This document shows positions 6,922-7,458 of a DNA stretch of 7,458 nucleotides, piece after piece. The notes under the pieces are model-generated. The model did not search any database, was not told the DNA's origin, and saw only the letters and a program-made list of their open reading frames with translations. The stretch comes from Cryomorphaceae bacterium (lineage in GTDB: Bacteria; Bacteroidota; Bacteroidia; Flavobacteriales; Schleiferiaceae). The stretch spans positions 1 through 7,458 of the forward strand of contig JACESW010000060.1 in assembly GCA_013911625.1 (NCBI GenBank). The letters run 5' to 3'. Both the position numbers and the translations under genes were made by a program. Within the stretch, counting starts at the first letter, position 1. The number at the start of each line of letters is the position of its first letter.

Positions 6922-7362
6922 TTATGCGCCTTGCAAGAAGGCCTCCCATGGAAATCTCAATGCGATTAACGCTAGTCCAATTCCGAACCAAACCACCACC
7001 GCTTTTGCCTTCTCCTGACCAGATTCGGCGCGCTTGCTTTTCGCATTTCCCACGGTGATCAAAACCGCTCCAAGCAACATCGTTGTTGGGTGCTCTACGT
7101 ATTTAAAACGCAGTGCCGCATCTCCCATCAAAGTTCCAATGTCCGGTACCATACCGGTTGTGAAGGCGGTGGCCAGCATAATCAAACCAACAGTTACTTG
7201 AATGTGGGTTAAGATCAATGTGATTTTATTCTGACGTTGAAGGCTCGCGTTGAATTCACGGTCTGATTTCCAGACTAAAAAATTCTGAACCAAAACCACT
7301 AGAATGAGTAGTAGCCATAGAAACGGCATCCAGTGGTGCAAGTGTAGTAATCCTGTGTACAT
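6922..7362 (-). CDS. Small four-helix membrane protein, cytochrome b-like, function unknown
   Basis: This 146-residue protein has four predicted membrane segments at about residues 12-31, 47-68, 92-106 and 119-137, with a positively charged loop (NAKSKRAESGQEKAK, 106-120) that should face the cytoplasm. The N-terminus is histidine-rich (MYTGLLHLHHW: H7, H9, H10). H53 sits early in helix 2 (LTHIQVTVGL) and H91 at the start of helix 3 (YVEHP). Histidines at helix ends in a small four-helix bundle are compatible with heme or metal binding, and similar proteins of Flavobacteriia are, as I recall, loosely annotated 'cytochrome B' or, misleadingly, as a ribosomal protein. No biochemical role is established to my knowledge, so no function is assigned. 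No cleavable signal peptide is evident. It is the first gene of the cluster leading to hflX and maeB and has a TAnnTTTG promoter candidate 16 bases upstream. The reading frame is clear and starts at the ATG at 7360-7362. Confidence 0.85.
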   Translation of the reverse strand: MYTGLLHLHHWMPFLWLLLILVVLVQNFLVWKSDREFNASLQRQNKITLILTHIQVTVGLIMLATAFTTGMVPDIGTLMGDAALRFKYVEHPTTMLLGAVLITVGNAKSKRAESGQEKAKAVVVWFGIGLALIALRFPWEAFLQGA

Positions 7363-7411
7363 CTATTCGTATTTTGAGCAAAGTTACAAACGCTACATCA
7401 AGTATACGTAT
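7363..7411. promoter_or_regulatory. Divergent intergenic region with two promoters expected
   Basis: These 49 bases separate the minus-strand membrane-protein gene from the plus-strand gene at the right edge and are the longest non-coding stretch in the window, so both promoters should lie here or reach into the flanking codons. The sequence is AT-rich. A near-match to the -7 consensus on the plus strand (TATTTTG, 7370-7376, one base short of TAnnTTTG) could serve the right-edge gene. No clear -33 element is visible for either direction. Confidence 0.5.
7379..7386 (-). promoter_or_regulatory. Candidate -7 promoter element (TAACTTTG) for the membrane protein-hflX-maeB operon
   Basis: Read on the minus strand, this matches TAnnTTTG exactly and lies 16 bases upstream of the membrane-protein ATG. 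Transcription would start roughly 10 bases before the start codon, giving a very short leader. A TTG is present upstream but only 12 bases away, too close for a standard -33 element. It is the only good candidate in the gap for the three-gene operon. Confidence 0.5.
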
Positions 7412-7412
7412 A
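7403..7412. repeat. Perfect 10-base palindrome TATACGTATA over a start codon
   Basis: TATACGTATA is identical to its reverse complement and ends on the A of the right-edge gene's ATG. It could be a half of an operator or a chance AT-rich palindrome. No second copy was noticed in the window. Confidence 0.3.
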
Positions 7413-7458
7413 TGAAGAAGATCATCCTTGCCTTAATCGCAATTGTTTTAATCGCCGT
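7412..7458 (+). CDS. N-terminus of a secreted or membrane-anchored protein (partial)
   Basis: Only 15 full codons are present before the right edge. They read MKKIILALIAIVLIA, with a following GT. Two lysines followed by an unbroken hydrophobic run is the form of a signal peptide or N-terminal membrane anchor, so the product is probably exported or inserted in the inner membrane. Nothing more can be said about its function. The start is chosen because the Lys-Lys-hydrophobic pattern begins exactly there, and because the gene would be divergent from the membrane-protein gene across a 49-base promoter-sized gap. No Shine-Dalgarno sequence precedes it. Confidence 0.6.
   Translation, partial: MKKIILALIAIVLIA

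Noticed and set aside
6497..7018. Plus-strand open frame of 173 codons opposite the hflX 5' half and the membrane-protein 3' end
   Set aside because: Both opposing genes are strongly supported; the frame has no recognisable domain and crosses a gene boundary, as a chance antisense frame would.
1..7458. A hidden mobile element, CRISPR array, toxin-antitoxin or defence system
   Set aside because: All space is filled by intact recognisable genes with gaps of 49 bases or less; no direct-repeat arrays, transposase, integrase or tRNA-end features are seen.

Overview
The window looks like an ordinary chromosomal segment of a member of the Bacteroidota, most likely class Flavobacteriia (moderate GC by eye). 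The evidence is a histidine kinase with the 'RGWGLGLSLAKRI' ATP-lid typical of this phylum, a HflX GTPase, a four-helix 'cytochrome b-like' small membrane protein familiar from Flavobacteriia, an almost complete lack of Shine-Dalgarno sequences before the genes, and two upstream elements matching the Bacteroidota -7 promoter motif TAnnTTTG. The genus cannot be fixed from the sequence alone. Coding density is extremely high: the longest non-coding stretch is 49 bases (7363-7411), so no gene-free stretch exceeds 300 bases. I found no tRNA, rRNA, CRISPR array, insertion sequence, integrase or other sign of a mobile region.

Layout. (1) 1-352, minus strand: N-terminal half of a family 2 glycosyltransferase of the polyprenol-phosphate mannosyltransferase type, running off the left edge. 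(2) 390-3431, plus strand: a tight three-gene cluster of an orphan membrane sensor histidine kinase, hemW (radical-SAM heme chaperone) and a cyclase-family metal hydrolase. The junctions overlap by 1 and 11 bases, so the three are very probably co-transcribed and translationally coupled. (3) 3428-7362, minus strand: a second three-gene cluster, read from right to left as a small four-helix membrane protein, hflX (ribosome-associated GTPase) and maeB (malic enzyme fused to a phosphotransacetylase-like domain), with gaps of 14 and 12 bases. The two clusters converge and their last codons overlap by 4 bases. (4) 7412-7458, plus strand: the first 15 codons of a gene with a hydrophobic N-terminus, divergent from the membrane protein.

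How the genes fit together. maeB decarboxylates malate to pyruvate with NADPH production. HflX rescues or splits stalled ribosomes, and HemW supplies heme to respiratory enzymes. The sensor kinase reads an unknown envelope signal and has no response regulator beside it. These are mainly housekeeping functions. I see no convincing novel defence, mobile or secretion system. The points worth a second look are the coupling of a sensor kinase to hemW, the divergent metal motif of the cyclase-family hydrolase, the overlapping convergent gene ends with no room for a terminator, and possible very short or leaderless transcripts at the two divergent promoters.
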